NCBI GenBank assembly: GCA_905221605.1
Contig: CAJNDS010002355.1
Coordinates: 385,001-449,000, forward strand
Length of the DNA: 64,000 nucleotides
Reading direction: 5' to 3'
Source of the DNA: Symbiodinium natans
Taxonomy: Eukaryota; Sar; Dinophyceae; Suessiales; Symbiodiniaceae
The notes beneath the pieces were generated by a model that saw nothing but the letters and a program-made list of their open reading frames with translations, had not been told where the DNA came from and made no database searches. Made by a program: the position numbers and the translations under genes. Positions 25,555-42,810 of this stretch are shown here, in pieces (within the stretch, counting starts at the first letter, position 1; each line of letters opens with the position of its first letter).

Positions 25555-26790
25555 AATTCGGCTTGTGTTTTTGGAGCCAAGAGCAGCCATTTGTACGGTT
25601 TTAACATGCCAAACGCATTTTTCTGTTGAGGGACAATGCGTTCGGCTTGTGGAAAAATCGGAGAATAAATAACCAATTGAGTTTGAACCTTTGAAGTACA
25701 TGTATAATATATACCAAAGATGAATGAGGGGTGGCACCACAAAAAATCAAATGCAGATGCGACATATTTGCCATGCGTATGGATATATACATACCATGAG
25801 TAACATCGGTCTACCAGACCACTCACCGGGACCTCATAGCCCTCTTTCAACGGGGTGGCCTGCTGCGCTGACTGGCTGTTCGGCTCTCTGGCCGGCTCGC
25901 TCGTCGTAGATGGCCATCTTCTTGAAACACTCGTCACTGACTCTCTGCAGTCTGCCACTGCTCGTAGGAAATCCCCTATGGTCTGTAGCTGCTCATGTGA
26001 CCAACCATTGTAGCCGTCGCCAAGAACAGCCATTTTGTAATGCGTTTACAGACCACCTAACGCATTTTTCTGTTGAAGGACAATGCTTTCGGCTTGTGGT
26101 TTTGGAGCCAAAAAGAGCCATTGGTACGGTGTTTGCAAGCGAAACGCATTCTTCTGTTGAAAGACAGTGCGTTCGGCTTGTGGTGTTGGAGCCAAAAAGA
26201 GCCATTGGTATGGTGTTTGCAAGCGAAACGCATTCTTCTGTTGAAAGACAATGCGTTCGGCTTGTGGTTTTGGAGCTAGGAACGCCATTTGTACGGTTGA
26301 AAGACAGTGCGTTCGGCTTGTGGTTTTGGAGCCAAAAAAGAGCCGTTGGTATGGTGTTTGCAAGCCAAACGCATTCTTCTGTTGAAAGACAATGCGTTCG
26401 GCTTGTGGTTTTGGAGCCAGGAACAGCCATTTGTACGGTTCTTACAAGCCGCAATTTTCTGTTGAAAGACAGTGCGTTCGGCTTGTGGTTTTGGAGCCAA
26501 AAAGAGCCATTGGTATGGTGTTTGCAAGCCAAACGCATTCTTCTGTTGAAAGACAATGCGTTCGGCTTGTGGTTTTGGAGCCAGGAACAGCCATTTGTAC
26601 GGTTTTTACAAGCCACAACTTTCTGTTGAAAGACAGTGCGCTCGGCTTGTGGTTTTGGAGCCAAAAAGAGCCATTGGTATGGTGTTTGCAAGCCAAACGC
26701 ATTCTTCCGTTGAAAGACAATGCGTTCGGCATGTGGTTTTGGAGCCAAGAACAGCCATTTGCACTGTTTTTACAGGCCATGCAGCCATAA
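25555..26790 (+). repeat. Tandem array of alternating ~80-bp units inside the fold-back element
   Basis: The phrase GCGTTCGGCTTGTGG or a close variant recurs at about 25640, 26082, 26169, 26253, 26308, 26394, 26473, 26559, 26638 and 26720. Two unit types alternate. One continues with GAGCCATTGGTATGG and TTTGCAAGC, the other with AACAGCCATTTGTACGG. Long open frames on both strands (239 codons on +, 251 on -) are a by-product of the repetition. Confidence 0.85.
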
Positions 26791-27085
26791 ACACAAAACA
26801 CTAAACCCTGAACCCCCTAAACACAAAACCCTAAACACTAAACCCTAAACCCGAAACAACAAATCCTGAACCCTATACTCTAAACCCCAAAACCAAAGAC
26901 AAGTCGGGGTTTCAGTTCTTTAGGGTTTTTAGAACTTAGGAATGACAAGTTTTTGCTTAACCCTAAACCCTAAAACAAAACCCTAAACCCCCGCAAAAAC
27001 CAAGCACTAAACCCTCAACACTCACTCCCGAACCCTAAAGACTTAACGCTACACCCTTTCTGACGTGGAAGTCCGGAAAACGGAA

Positions 27086-27262
27086 ATCACACGTGAGAAA
27101 TGCCGCTCCGCAAGCTACTTGTGCTTAAACGCGCCGCGTTTAAGCGCAAGTAGCCCTTTCCACGCCGCAGGTTTGGGCAAATCTGCGCTGCAAAAAGGCT
27201 ACTTGCGCTTAAACGCGCCGCGTTTAAGCGCAAGTAGCTTGCGGAGCGGCATTTCTCACGTT
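27086..27262. repeat. Nested perfect hairpins with CGCGCCGCG-type loops
   Basis: The outer arms CGTGAGAAATGCCGCTCCGC (left) and its complement (right, ending near 27261) enclose two copies of a self-complementary block (TACTTGYGCTTAAACGCG / CGCGTTTAAGCGCAAGTA). About 50 bp separate the two blocks. The whole can fold as one long hairpin or as two short ones, and it sits near the centre of the fold-back element. Confidence 0.85.
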
Positions 27263-28035
27263 CCGGGTTTTGTTTTCGGGTTTAGGGTTAATCAAAAACT
27301 TGTCATTCCTAAGTTCTAAAAACCCTAAAGAACTGAAACCCCGACTGGTCTTTGGTTTTGGGGTTTAATGTATAGGGTTCAGTCAGGATTTGTTGTTTCG
27401 GGTTTACGTAGTATTTAGGGTTTTGTGTTTAGGGGGTTCAGGGTTTAGTGTTTTGTGTTTAGGGTGTAGGTGTTTTTTTAAGGGTTTCGGGCCGGGGGTC
27501 AAGCGGCTTGGATAAGATCTAACACCCTCTCCCTCTGCTCTCTCTCTCTCTCTCTCTCTCGCAGACTCGGGAATCCGTCAGCTGCCGTCTGCAGCCCGAT
27601 AGGCCATGCTCTCCGACCCTAAACCTTATGAATCCTAAACTCTCAAGTCCAAACCCTAAACATGTGAAACCCCGACTGTTTTTTGCTCTTGGGCTTTAGG
27701 GTTTAGTAGGGCTTAGGGTTCCGGATGTTTAGGGCTTGGTGTTTATGCTTTAGGGTGTAGTGTTTAAGTGTTTAGGGTTTCGTGTTTAGGGATTAGCGTT
27801 TAGCGTTTATAGTCTGTAGGGTTTAGCGTTTAAGTGTTTAGGGTTTAATGCTTAGTGTTGGTTTAGTGCTAAGGGCTTAGGGTCAAGTTATTGAGGGTTT
27901 TGTGTTGAGGCCTTAGTGCTGAGTGCTTAGAGTGTAGTGTTGAGGGTTTCGGGTTTAGTGATAAGGGCTTTGGGCTTAGGGTTTAGAGACTTGGATAATA
28001 TCTATCAGGAACCTCTGGTTTACGTTGTTTTCTCG

Positions 28036-28322
28036 GCTGACATATTTATTTAAACAAAAAAAATCGGCACCCAAGAAAGCGCGTTTACAAGAGTTTTCTC
28101 TCGAAATGAATGTATGCTTTAAGGACCGAAACTGGGCCGAAATTGGACCAAAACTGGAGCGCCACCATCCGTTTGTTTGCAAAATATGCCTTATGCATGT
28201 TTCTCAAAAAGAAAGTCATGAAATTTTCTGAAAAAATGCATTCATTTCGAAAGAAAGATCTTGTAAACATGCTTTCCTGGGTGCCGAATTACGTTGATTT
28301 TTTTAAAATTAGCCTCGTCAGC
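28036..28322. repeat. Inverted repeat of about 75-bp arms
   Basis: The left arm (about 28042-28115) contains CGGCACCCAAGAAAGCG and TCTCGAAATGAATGTA. The right arm (about 28237-28318) is its diverged complement (TGCATTCATTTCGAAAG, GCTTTCCTGGGTGCCG). Roughly 120 bp lie between them. It is part of the 25.2-28.9 kb fold-back element. Confidence 0.75.
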
Positions 28323-29015
28323 CCAGAAAGGTTTAGTGTTTAGGGTGTAGTGTCGTGGTTATAAGTGTTTAGGGTTTAGGATTTAGTGTTTAGGGTTTAG
28401 TTTTTAGTGGTAAGGGCTTAGGGCTACCGTAAAAATCCTATTCGGCCTACACACAGCAAAACAACAATGCAATTGGCTTGAAAAAACAGTACATTTTCCT
28501 GACGTAAACCATTTTCCAATGGTTCTTGGCTCCAAACCAAGCCAAACGCATCTTTCGCCAGAAACATGCATCTGGCTTGGAAAAAACATTTGGCCACCAG
28601 AAAAATATGTGTTTATAGCTTGTAACAACAGTGCAATTGGCTGTTCTTGGCTCCAAAACCAAGCCGAACTGCATTTGGCTTGTAAAGACCATACAAATGG
28701 CTGTTCTTGGCTCCATCCTTGCACCGCCCCCTATCTCTTGCTTCTCTCTTTCTTAAATCTCGCTGAAAAACATGCAAATACATGTATTATGATAGAACGT
28801 ATGCTTTGTGCTTCACTATTGTATATGATCCATTCAACTGACTGGAAGAGTCTATAAATGTAGTGGTATTCTTTGATGGTTTTTTTGGTGGCAGGTTTGT
28901 TCATGGCAATGCCCCCATTTGCAACGCCCCCTTCTGGGATCGCTATAGACTTAGGGTTTAGGATTTAGGGTTTAGGGACTCCCAACAGCAGCCCCGGAGA
29001 CGCCCTTCGCAGGCT

Positions 29016-30925
29016 GTGGAACCACGTGCCCCAGCCCAGCACGCTGCTTGAATCCAAGCGGATTGCCTGCCTTGCCCGTCTTCGGTCTCTAATAATTCGG
29101 CGTGCTTCAGTTGGCGGAATTTACGTGAGGGACTTCAGACCTTCAGGAGGTTTAGAGTCTGCAGCATGCTTCAAAGCTGGAACATCGGCGGTTCAAGGTT
29201 CGTTGTCACCAGGTTCCATGTAAACTCCAACATAAAAAGAATTCTCCAAACAAAAACGAAAGCCCTTCCAGCCGCCCAGTTAGTGGCAGGTGCGGGAGCA
29301 GCATGACGGTCTGCACGTGATCGACGCGCTCATGATTTTCCGGGACAATATCCGCAGGGGGGCCCAGGAGTCGCCAGCCCTGCACAGCTTGAAGGGTTTA
29401 GGGTTTAGGGTTTAGGGTTTAGGGTTTAGGGTTTAGGGTTTAGGGTTTAGGGTTCCTGATTTGTCGGGCTACTTGGAGGTTCATGGTGTTCATGGTACTT
29501 GTAACCCAATTCTAACTGGACTTAAGACCCACTTTTCAGCCCTTCAAGTGCCCTAATATGGTCATAATTGGGTTATAAATGCAAGTACAATTTGGTGACT
29601 AAGTACCATGAACCTCCAAGTACCTCAGGGTTCCAAGAATTTAGGGCAGGGAGCTGATTGTGACTTGAGATGGTGGTCGCCACCGTGCAGGCAGTGAGCG
29701 CAAAGAGCCCCAGTTCCCTTAACCCTTAACCCTTAACCCTAAACCCTAAACGCTAAACCCTAAACCCTAAACCCTAAACCCTAAACCGTTTCGTCAGATC
29801 TTCGCGGAGGTCCCGAGTGGGAAGATCCAATGAATGCCAAAGGTGGCCACTTTCAGGCGTGTCTTTTGCTTGGGATCCAGGAGATGAAGACAAAGCATGT
29901 CATACACTCGCAAAAAAATTACATGTGCATACACTTACATATTCATTTCTGTTTTTACATTTTATACTTGTATATGTGCTTTAAAGACGTAGGTAATTAG
30001 GCGCACAGGGACACACGATCGTTCTGATTTTGCAAGCTGGCCCTGGCAGACTCCGCCACAAACATCAGACCCCGAAACCCCGAAATCCTCGAGCCCAGTG
30101 CCCAAACCCCTGAGCCCAAGCCCTGAGCCCCAGTGACCCTAAACCCTAAACCCTAAACCCTAAACCCAACTACACCCCCCTAACTACACCCCCCGGAGCC
30201 CTGGAGCTGCCCTCAGACCCTTAGACCCCCATCTACTTGGAGGTTCGTGGCACTTATGAACCCAAGTATAGCTGTACTTGTACACCCATAGTCAGAATCA
30301 GAATTCTGAGACCCCTTTAAGGGGGCTTGTAGGTGTGTTTTATGTACCATGGACCTCCATCTGCGTTTCCCTGTGCCAGTTCCAGCTCAAACCCTCAGCT
30401 GGTCCCGGCCAGATCGACGAGTGCCCGCTGCAAGCTCCACCGAATCCCTGTTTTGGTTTACGGTTTAGGTGCATGTTCAGATACGAAATGCCTTTTCTAG
30501 GGAGAGCACAAAAAAGTTCAGGGTTTGCTCCGGGTTGACGATTTCAATCGTGGGGCCTGGCCATTCCACGGTAGGATCTTGAGGTTCAGGGCTTAGGAAC
30601 ATCACGACTCTCTCTAGGGCTGATAGCATTAAAGCCCCGATGTGTGCTGAAGGAAGACTGGAGAATGCCAAAGCAGCCTGGAGTCTCGAAGGAAAGTTTA
30701 AACTTGAAGCCCCAGACACCTCCCCCGAGGGCCGATGAGAGAGTGCCACAAATTTTGTAGTACTACTATGGAGTTAGGTACCCCAAGAAACATACGTACT
30801 AGGGTTTTGGGCACTGCAAATCAACCCTCAAAGGTTCAGAAGTCAGACTTTCATGGCCAGGTACTGGAACAACCTGGTGCTTGGCATCATCGGGGCCACT
30901 ATTGAGCCTCCTAACATGATCACAG
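29016..30925 (+). CDS. Scattered exon-like pieces, unidentified gene
   Basis: Three short stretches look like dinoflagellate exons: 29016-29064 (RLWNHVPQPSTLLESK, after cttcgcag), 29290 to about 29367 (VREQHDGLHVIDALMIFRDN then IRRGAQ, after gtggcag) and 30861-30925 (YWNNLVLGIIGATIEPPNMI, after atggccag). Each begins after AG|G or AG and lies next to a TTTAGGG or CCCTAAA tract. A weaker piece is 30388-30450 (FQLKPSAGPGQIDECPLQ). The phases do not link them directly, so exons must be missing or they belong to different genes. No family is recognised. Confidence 0.35.
29394..29453 (+). repeat. Perfect TTTAGGG array, about 8.5 units
   Basis: The cleanest array in the window. It begins right after an exon-like stretch and is followed at 29469 by a family D MITE. 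Confidence 0.95.
29469..29623 (+). mobile_element. MITE family D, copy 1
   Basis: The ends are mirror copies: CTACTTGGAGGTTCATGG on the left and CCATGAACCTCCAAGTA on the right. The interior contains AACCCAATT and its complement AATTGGGTT. About 155 bp, non-coding. Confidence 0.8.
30233..30362 (+). mobile_element. MITE family D, copy 2
   Basis: It starts CTACTTGGAGGTTCGTGG and ends TACCATGGACCTCCATCT. The centre has CCCCTTTAAGGGGG. Confidence 0.7.
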
Positions 30926-31434
30926 GATGGGGGGGGGGGGACCTAAACCCTAAACCCTAAGCCCTAAACCCTAAACCTGGTTTGTGGGTTTGTAGCCACG
31001 CAAACTGGGTATGGAATGCCTCAACCCCGAAAATACTCAGACAATAGGACACGGCAGTGCACTTACTGTTTTTTCGTCTTGTTGTTTTTTTTTTTTTGTT
31101 TTGGGGTGGGGGGGGGGGGGGCTTCCTTTCAAACCCTTGTTCAGAAGCAAGAGCTACCACATTTCCTATTAGGTTGCTTGGTGATCTCGGCTCTTCCCAG
31201 TTGCACAGCGAGGGTTTAGTCAGCACGAGTCAAGACACACGATCCTTCAGGTCTCTGAGCCCCCTGGTCGTCAACGCCTAACCTAAAATATCCCAAGAAC
31301 TGACCTGGTTCCATCAGCAAGGGCTTCCCAGCGTCCGCACAAGGAGTCTCAAATCCTAAGTAGCAGAGTGCGCGTGCCTTTGATGGCTTCAACAGTCAAT
31401 GAATATTGTCGATGTTTAGTCGCTGTGCTGGTGT

Positions 31435-31537
31435 GGGGGTTTACGAAAGTAGGGGGACCCCTAGAATAGACCCCAAATTGCAGGATTCCCCTTTCATAAG
31501 GACCCCAACAAGGTACTAATATCCTAAACCCCCCCCA
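31435..31537 (+). mobile_element. MITE family A, copy 3
   Basis: It starts GGGGGTTTACGAAAGTAGGG and ends ATCCTAAACCCCCCCC. It shares the ACCCCAAATTG..AGGATTCCCC core with copies 2 and 4. Confidence 0.75.
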
Positions 31538-33375
31538 TGTAAACCTTCTGGGAGGAGTTCGGCTCGTGGACAAACTCTCCGGGCCTCGGGCGGCTGGCGT
31601 TCTCCGCATCGAGGCAGAAGTTCATATTCGCTTGTCCAAGACGTCTGTCATTACGTTGGTGCTGCTTGTTGGCCTTAGGATGTGTTAGGTCTTGGGTAGC
31701 AGCATTAATTGTCCACCTGCCATCAAAGTTCGGCTGATGCGCTTGCTTGCTTGGCGGTGCCGGGGAGGGTGTCAGAAGCCACGCACCATTCATCAGTTGC
31801 ACTTTGCAGTTACTGGCCGAACAGCCAGGTGTGGTTCACAGAGTCCGATGACAAAGATGCGGTTGGAGCGCTAAGGAAAAATGTGGAGACTTGCCGGGTG
31901 CCCAAGAAAGCTCAGTTGGGAGATTCTTTCTAAGTTACGGGCCCCGTTTCACGTAACAACTGATTCTGTGGAGTTGCTCTTGTCCCGGTCGGTCAGGGTG
32001 GCAGTCTGTCTGGAACTACTTTGCTAACGGGCTCTTCATGCAGCAAGCAGAGTGGGCCTCAAGGCCTGAATTCCTCTGCCAACTCTCCACAGCCAAACTA
32101 TATCTTGCGCAGCTCCCATTTCTACACTCCCAAGTGTCCATCTCCAGGCCCTATAAACCCTAATACCCTCGAATATGAGAACAAAGTAGATGTGTTTTAT
32201 AACCTCTGAAAACAATCACTCCTGTCCTCCATAGGTGCCCAAAGCCCAGGAAAAAGACAAGCGAACACAAATATGAAGAACGAAGTGATGCATGAATTGA
32301 TTTGCCGAGGCTTGTTCTATAGTTGGCTCTCCATTTTCTTCGCATTTCCCACACGCCCCTTTCTTATTAGATTTGTGAGTGAATGAAAGACATGAAATAG
32401 CGCAGGCGTTCAGTCAGGATGAAAGAGCGAAGCTGACAAGTTCCTTTGTTATCCAAGGTCAGAGAGACAAGAATTCACTTTCATGCTGTGCGGAAACCGT
32501 AAACTTGCAGCAAACCCTAAATCCACTCACCGGATGCCCCAACTTTTCATAATCGATTCCCCTCCGAGGTATGGCACAAAAATTGGATGGAGGGAAGGGC
32601 GCGGTGCGCAACACTACCACCGCCACCGGCCAACCCGTGCAGCAGTTGGAAATAGTTGGAATACTATTCTGTAGCGATATCCTCGCTCTCCTTGTGGGTG
32701 GTTCCCTGCAAGCTTTAATATCTAGGCACTAGAACCCCCTATTGGTCCCCAACAACAGATGGAAGCCTCTACTGCTACAATGGTTGATGAAGACAAGGCT
32801 TCGGGTCTCTTAGGTTTAGGGTTCGGGGAAGAGACTTTCAAGAGTCAAAGAAGAGCCACCTGCATCATGGATCACAGTTGTGCCTATGAAGCTGCATGCC
32901 CTACCGAAGGGGCCATTCGGTTTTGGGGTTTAATGGCATTAACGACATTCAAAATATAACAATAATATTATCATGAAGAGCACTAACATTTCTCTTAATA
33001 TTAACAAGATTAGTAGCATGACGGGGTCTGCGTGAATGGTGACCACCGGATTTTCATGTCCAAGAGCACAGATCGGAGCCCAGAGGCCTAGTGCCTGAAG
33101 CCCTTACCCCATAACAACCTCCAGTGCTGCACGGCGTTTCTTTTGTTAAGGGTTTGGCTCCATAAAAAAAGCCCAATCTGAAGTAAGCAAGGATGGCTCC
33201 CCTTATAGTCAGAAGAAACCTCGACCCCAAACCCTGAATGCTAAGCTCCTGCCTGAGCCCAGCAGTCAGCCATGCTGCCCACCACGCCATGCCATCTACT
33301 GCTGCTGTTCCTGCAAGTCAACCTGGCCACTGGCAAGTCCAAAGTCAAGCAGCCCAGCCGCAGGTTGGTGAGACT

Positions 33376-33566
33376 TGGTTTAGGGTTTATAGGGTTTAGG
33401 GCTTATAGGGTTTAGGATTTATAGGGTGTTGAGGGTTTAGAGAGTTTATAGGGTTTAGGATTTACAGGGTTTATAGGGTTTATAGGGTTTAGGATTTATA
33501 GGGTTTATAGGGTTTATAGGGTTTATAGGGTTCAGGGTTTAGGGTTTAGGGTCTAGGGTTTAGTGT
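33376..33566 (+). repeat. TTTATAGGG variant tract
   Basis: 190 bp dominated by the expanded unit GGGTTTATA mixed with TTTAGGG. A variant unit has been amplified in place of the canonical one. Confidence 0.9.
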
Positions 33567-34351
33567 GGAAGGAAGCCTTGGTCACAGAATTTGGAGCTTT
33601 GGAGTCCGAAAAGAGATGATTTAGCAGTCCTGGCGTTCCGAGCGCGACAGCGCCTCTCGAAGTACAGGGTCGACAAACCCAACGCTATCCGTCAGCCTGA
33701 CCCAAGAATTCGCCCCTTTGTCTTCCCAAAGCCTTGCGTAGCCACCTCAAACAGGCATCCCCACCCTTTCTGAACCTTGAGCCGCCCCGCGACTGCTCAA
33801 CCCAAACCAGCTCTACATGGTCTTCTTAGGTTTCCTTTGTGGGTCTCTAAAAGTACGGCACCTTCTAAGAAGGACCCCCGCCCCCCAAAGGCATCTAATT
33901 AAGTTACTCGTATGTCTATATGTACTGACCAGCGTGCTGGGGGCAGTGGTAGTGCCAGAAGCTGTGGCACGTCTGGGCACCTTTCTCTCGAACGCAGGAA
34001 CCTGAAGAGACCAACTCTGCTTTGGCAGATGGTTTTTGCGTTGTCCCTCCCCTTCGAACAATCGCGTGAAGACCTCTTTTAGAAGGCTTGGATGATAAAC
34101 GAACACCCATTTGAGGCTTGGAGGGTTTCGGGGAGCCGCTTTTGGGCTAAAGCCGACGGAGTCTTAGGTTATAATCAACGGTGCAAGTCCGTAAACGGCT
34201 CCAGCATCCGCCTTCTCGCAAGACCGCACAAGAGGTTCTTGAAGCACCTTCCCGACTTAGATGACATGTTTTCAGAGGTCATGCCAAATGTACCGCCCTT
34301 TTAAAGGACAACATACACCTTACCTCTCCTGGACAGCCTTCAACCAGACAG

Positions 34352-34464
34352 GTTCTGGCAGAATTGCGCTGCCCGTGGCCTCTGCGATAAGCGCTACGAG
34401 TTCAGGGACCTCCGCATCCACGATAGCCCAGAAGGCCAGAGAGCCGAAGTCCTGGCTTTTGGGG
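34352..34464 (+). CDS. Exon-like ORF, unidentified
   Basis: After the acceptor ccagacag, then G, the frame reads FWQNCAARGLCDKRYEFRDL followed by RIHDSPEGQRAEVLAFG, with coding-like composition and no stop. A TTTAGGG-derived phrase starts just after it. It lies about 950 bp upstream of the first recognised JmjC exon and could be a 5' exon of that gene, but its phase cannot be tested without the missing exons. The region just upstream (34180-34300) is also open (SIRLLARPHKRFLKHLPDLD). Confidence 0.35.
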
Positions 34465-35418
34465 TTTCGGGGTTCGGGATCAGGCGCTCTCAACTCTGAA
34501 CCCTAAGCTGGATTGTAAAAGAACAGGGCATACAGGGGACTCGCGGGAACCAAGCCTTAATCCCATAAACCATGAATCCTAGACCCTAAACCTTTAGGGT
34601 AGCCTTCACCCCATATGAGTCTTACCAAAGCCCATATGAGTCCGAAACCTTAAACCTTTTATGAGGATTTCGGGTTTCTCCCTTCCCTCCGCCGCCCCCC
34701 TTGGAGGTTCCCCCAAGGGCCATTTCAAGCCATTGGGGCATGCGGACTTCCTGGAATCCTGGGCCGGGGAGGCACCGAAGAGGGGGTGGTGAGACAGTTT
34801 CGGGGGGTCGAAGGCTCATAGCTGCTTAAGGATTCAAAGGGTTTAGAGTTGGAGTCTTGGGGGTTCTTAAGGTTTTAGGCTTTGTAGGGGGTGAGGGCCG
34901 GAGAGTTGGGGGCTGGGAGTTTAGGGTTTGGAGCTGAGGGTTGAAGGATTGAGGGCTGAGAATGTACGCATTGAAGGTCGAGAGCTTGAGGATTGTATGT
35001 ATGGAGGGCTTCGGCTTGAGGGATTTCCAGAAAGCCTCCCCCCCCCCCACCGCTTCCCTCAACCCCATTATTACGTGGGGTTTAGGGTTTAGGGGCCCAG
35101 CAGAGACTTGGGTTGCTGCGTGCGTTCCGGCTAAGATGCCAAGCAACACAGAGAGTGGCTGCCTAGGGTCGTGTTGACAATGAAACTGGCAATCCCTCGG
35201 CTCCAGCAGCACAGTTGGATGTAGACTCTTACAGCGAGCTGTGTGGTAGGGCCTTGGGGTTTCATTTTAGTTGCAAAAGCCCTTCCCCCGTTCACCAAAC
35301 CCTTACATACATACGGAATACCTTAAAACTTAAAACCCCTGCGAGATGATGTCCAAAACCCTAGACCTAAACCCTAAATCCTCAACCCTCAACCCTAAAC
35401 CCTAAACCCCAATCCCAG

Positions 35419-41119
<5,701 letters not shown>

Positions 41120-42164
41120 GGTGCATGTGGGAGTAGGGTTAGTATGTCCAGGGTCTATTGGGTGACTTGGAGGGTTCATGGGTGCTTGTAGTTGCGGTTC
41201 ATAATGTAGGGTAAGCTATGGTTAGCAGTGGTGTTAACCTGATTTAAAGGATACTTCTAACTCAGCTTCTAGCCCTACTTATTACCTTACTCCTGGACCT
41301 AGTATGGCATGTTGCTAGTATGGCCAGCGGAGATGGTACATTCAAAGCTCCGTTGTTTGAGTATGCAAATCAGGGTTTAGGGTAGCTTGGGGTTCAGGTC
41401 TTAGGGCACTGCTTTCGCGTGATTTTTGTTGCCCAAGTATTCTTCGAGACCTTAGATGAGGTCCTTTGCATGGCCTTGGGGTTTCTTGCTTCAGCAGCCT
41501 GTTGCAGTAGTCCTTGCACTGCGCATGACTTTTGTTGACGTTTGAGGCAACCTTGAAACCCTAAACCCGAAACACCCCCAAACCCGAAGCACCCCTGAGG
41601 CCTGAATATCCTCCTCCTTGCTCCCAAGACAAATTCCTGAAGCCTAAATCTCCTTCCTCCTCACTCCCAAGCCAAGCGACCCCAAGCTCCCGACAAGCCA
41701 CAGGAGCGACGACGCAGATGACAATCGGAACATCGCGCTGATGACGATGTGTCTGGCCTGGGATTGTGGAATGGAAGGTCTAAAGGGTTCAGGGCTGAGG
41801 GCGAAAGTCGTGTCCTGTAGCCTAAGCCCGCAAACCTGTCGTCGGCTGGGCCTATTTTCTGATTGGTTGTCGCTGCTCATTGTGGTCAGTGGCTTGAGAG
41901 CGAAGGGACCTTCCACGCCAGCTCAAATGTGCATATGTGCATGCATGTGCTGAATGTAAAGTTCGACCCACCGCCCAAACGCTTGATCAACAAGACCTTC
42001 ACCGTAGACTCCCGGCACACCCGGGCTGCAAAATCTCAAGATGAGTTGCTCCACCATGCTGACTACGCATGTTCCCTGAACTCCATGCCTCCGCAGCATG
42101 CTTTGTTGCGTAATTGTATCTATTTCTGAATCTATATGCCCCATGCAATCCAGAGCCAAAATCT

Positions 42165-42245
42165 GTACATATATATGTATATGTATATGTACATGTATAT
42201 GTATATGTATACGTATACGTATACGTATATGTATATGTATAAATA

Positions 42246-42294
<49 letters not shown>

Positions 42295-42318
42295 CATATA
42301 CATATATGTATATAGAGC
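42165..42318. repeat. (TATATG)n, (TATACG)n and (TA)n array
   Basis: A changing series of hexamers rich in TA, with ACGTAT repeats in the middle. No gene. Confidence 0.92.
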
Positions 42319-42810
42319 GCTATTCAGAATGGTATCAGTTCTGGGAGCTTCGAAAACTATGGGATTCTTCTCAGCCTGCAAGCACCATCGTGTAGTGCTT
42401 TATGGGAAACGAGCTAAGGCTGCAGGTTCTCTGTTTGGCGCTGCCAGAAGGGTATAGGATTTCTAGGGTTTATGGTTTTGGGCCATGTACCCTGTGCACT
42501 AACCAATCAGGCATGTGAGCTTTGGACAGGTGAGGACGCAGGTATTCTTTCCTTGCGTTTCCTCCTAAGACTGCGCTGAGGTTCCAAACAGAAGAGGTCT
42601 TTGACCCCAGCTACTGCTCAGATCCTCCCTCCTACGTTGGCTTGAGTAACTTGGCAGGAGGAGGTGGCCGCCTTTTTTTGCTAAACTCGGCCTTCCACAG
42701 CTGGCAGCTTCCATCAATGTACAAATCTTTGAGCCCCAAAACCCAAAACCCTAAACCCTAAACCCTAAACCCTCCCCAAACCTTGAAACCCGAAGCCAAG
42801 ATCTGCTGAG

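Larger units (their letters stand above)
25181..28949. mobile_element. Fold-back element, 3.77 kb, with 45-bp terminal inverted repeats
   Basis: The left end (25181-25224: TCTAGAGATCCCAAAAGGGG...) and the right end (28903-28949) are inverted copies, with a few mismatches and one 2-nt difference over about 45 bp. Inside, an array of about 80-bp repeats (25560-26790) is matched by inverted, diverged copies at 28440-28720. The stretch 26907-26970 is repeated inverted at 27281-27346, and two further palindromes lie at 27086-27262 and 28036-28322. No transposase is readable. It resembles a non-autonomous fold-back DNA transposon that has taken up telomere-like sequence (26800-27060, 27260-28000, 28330-28430). 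Confidence 0.65.

Noticed and set aside
25910-26748. Two overlapping long ORFs on opposite strands (239 and 251 codons)
   Set aside because: They follow the ~80-bp tandem repeat and repeat its words; there is no domain and both strands are equally open, so they are a by-product of the repeat.
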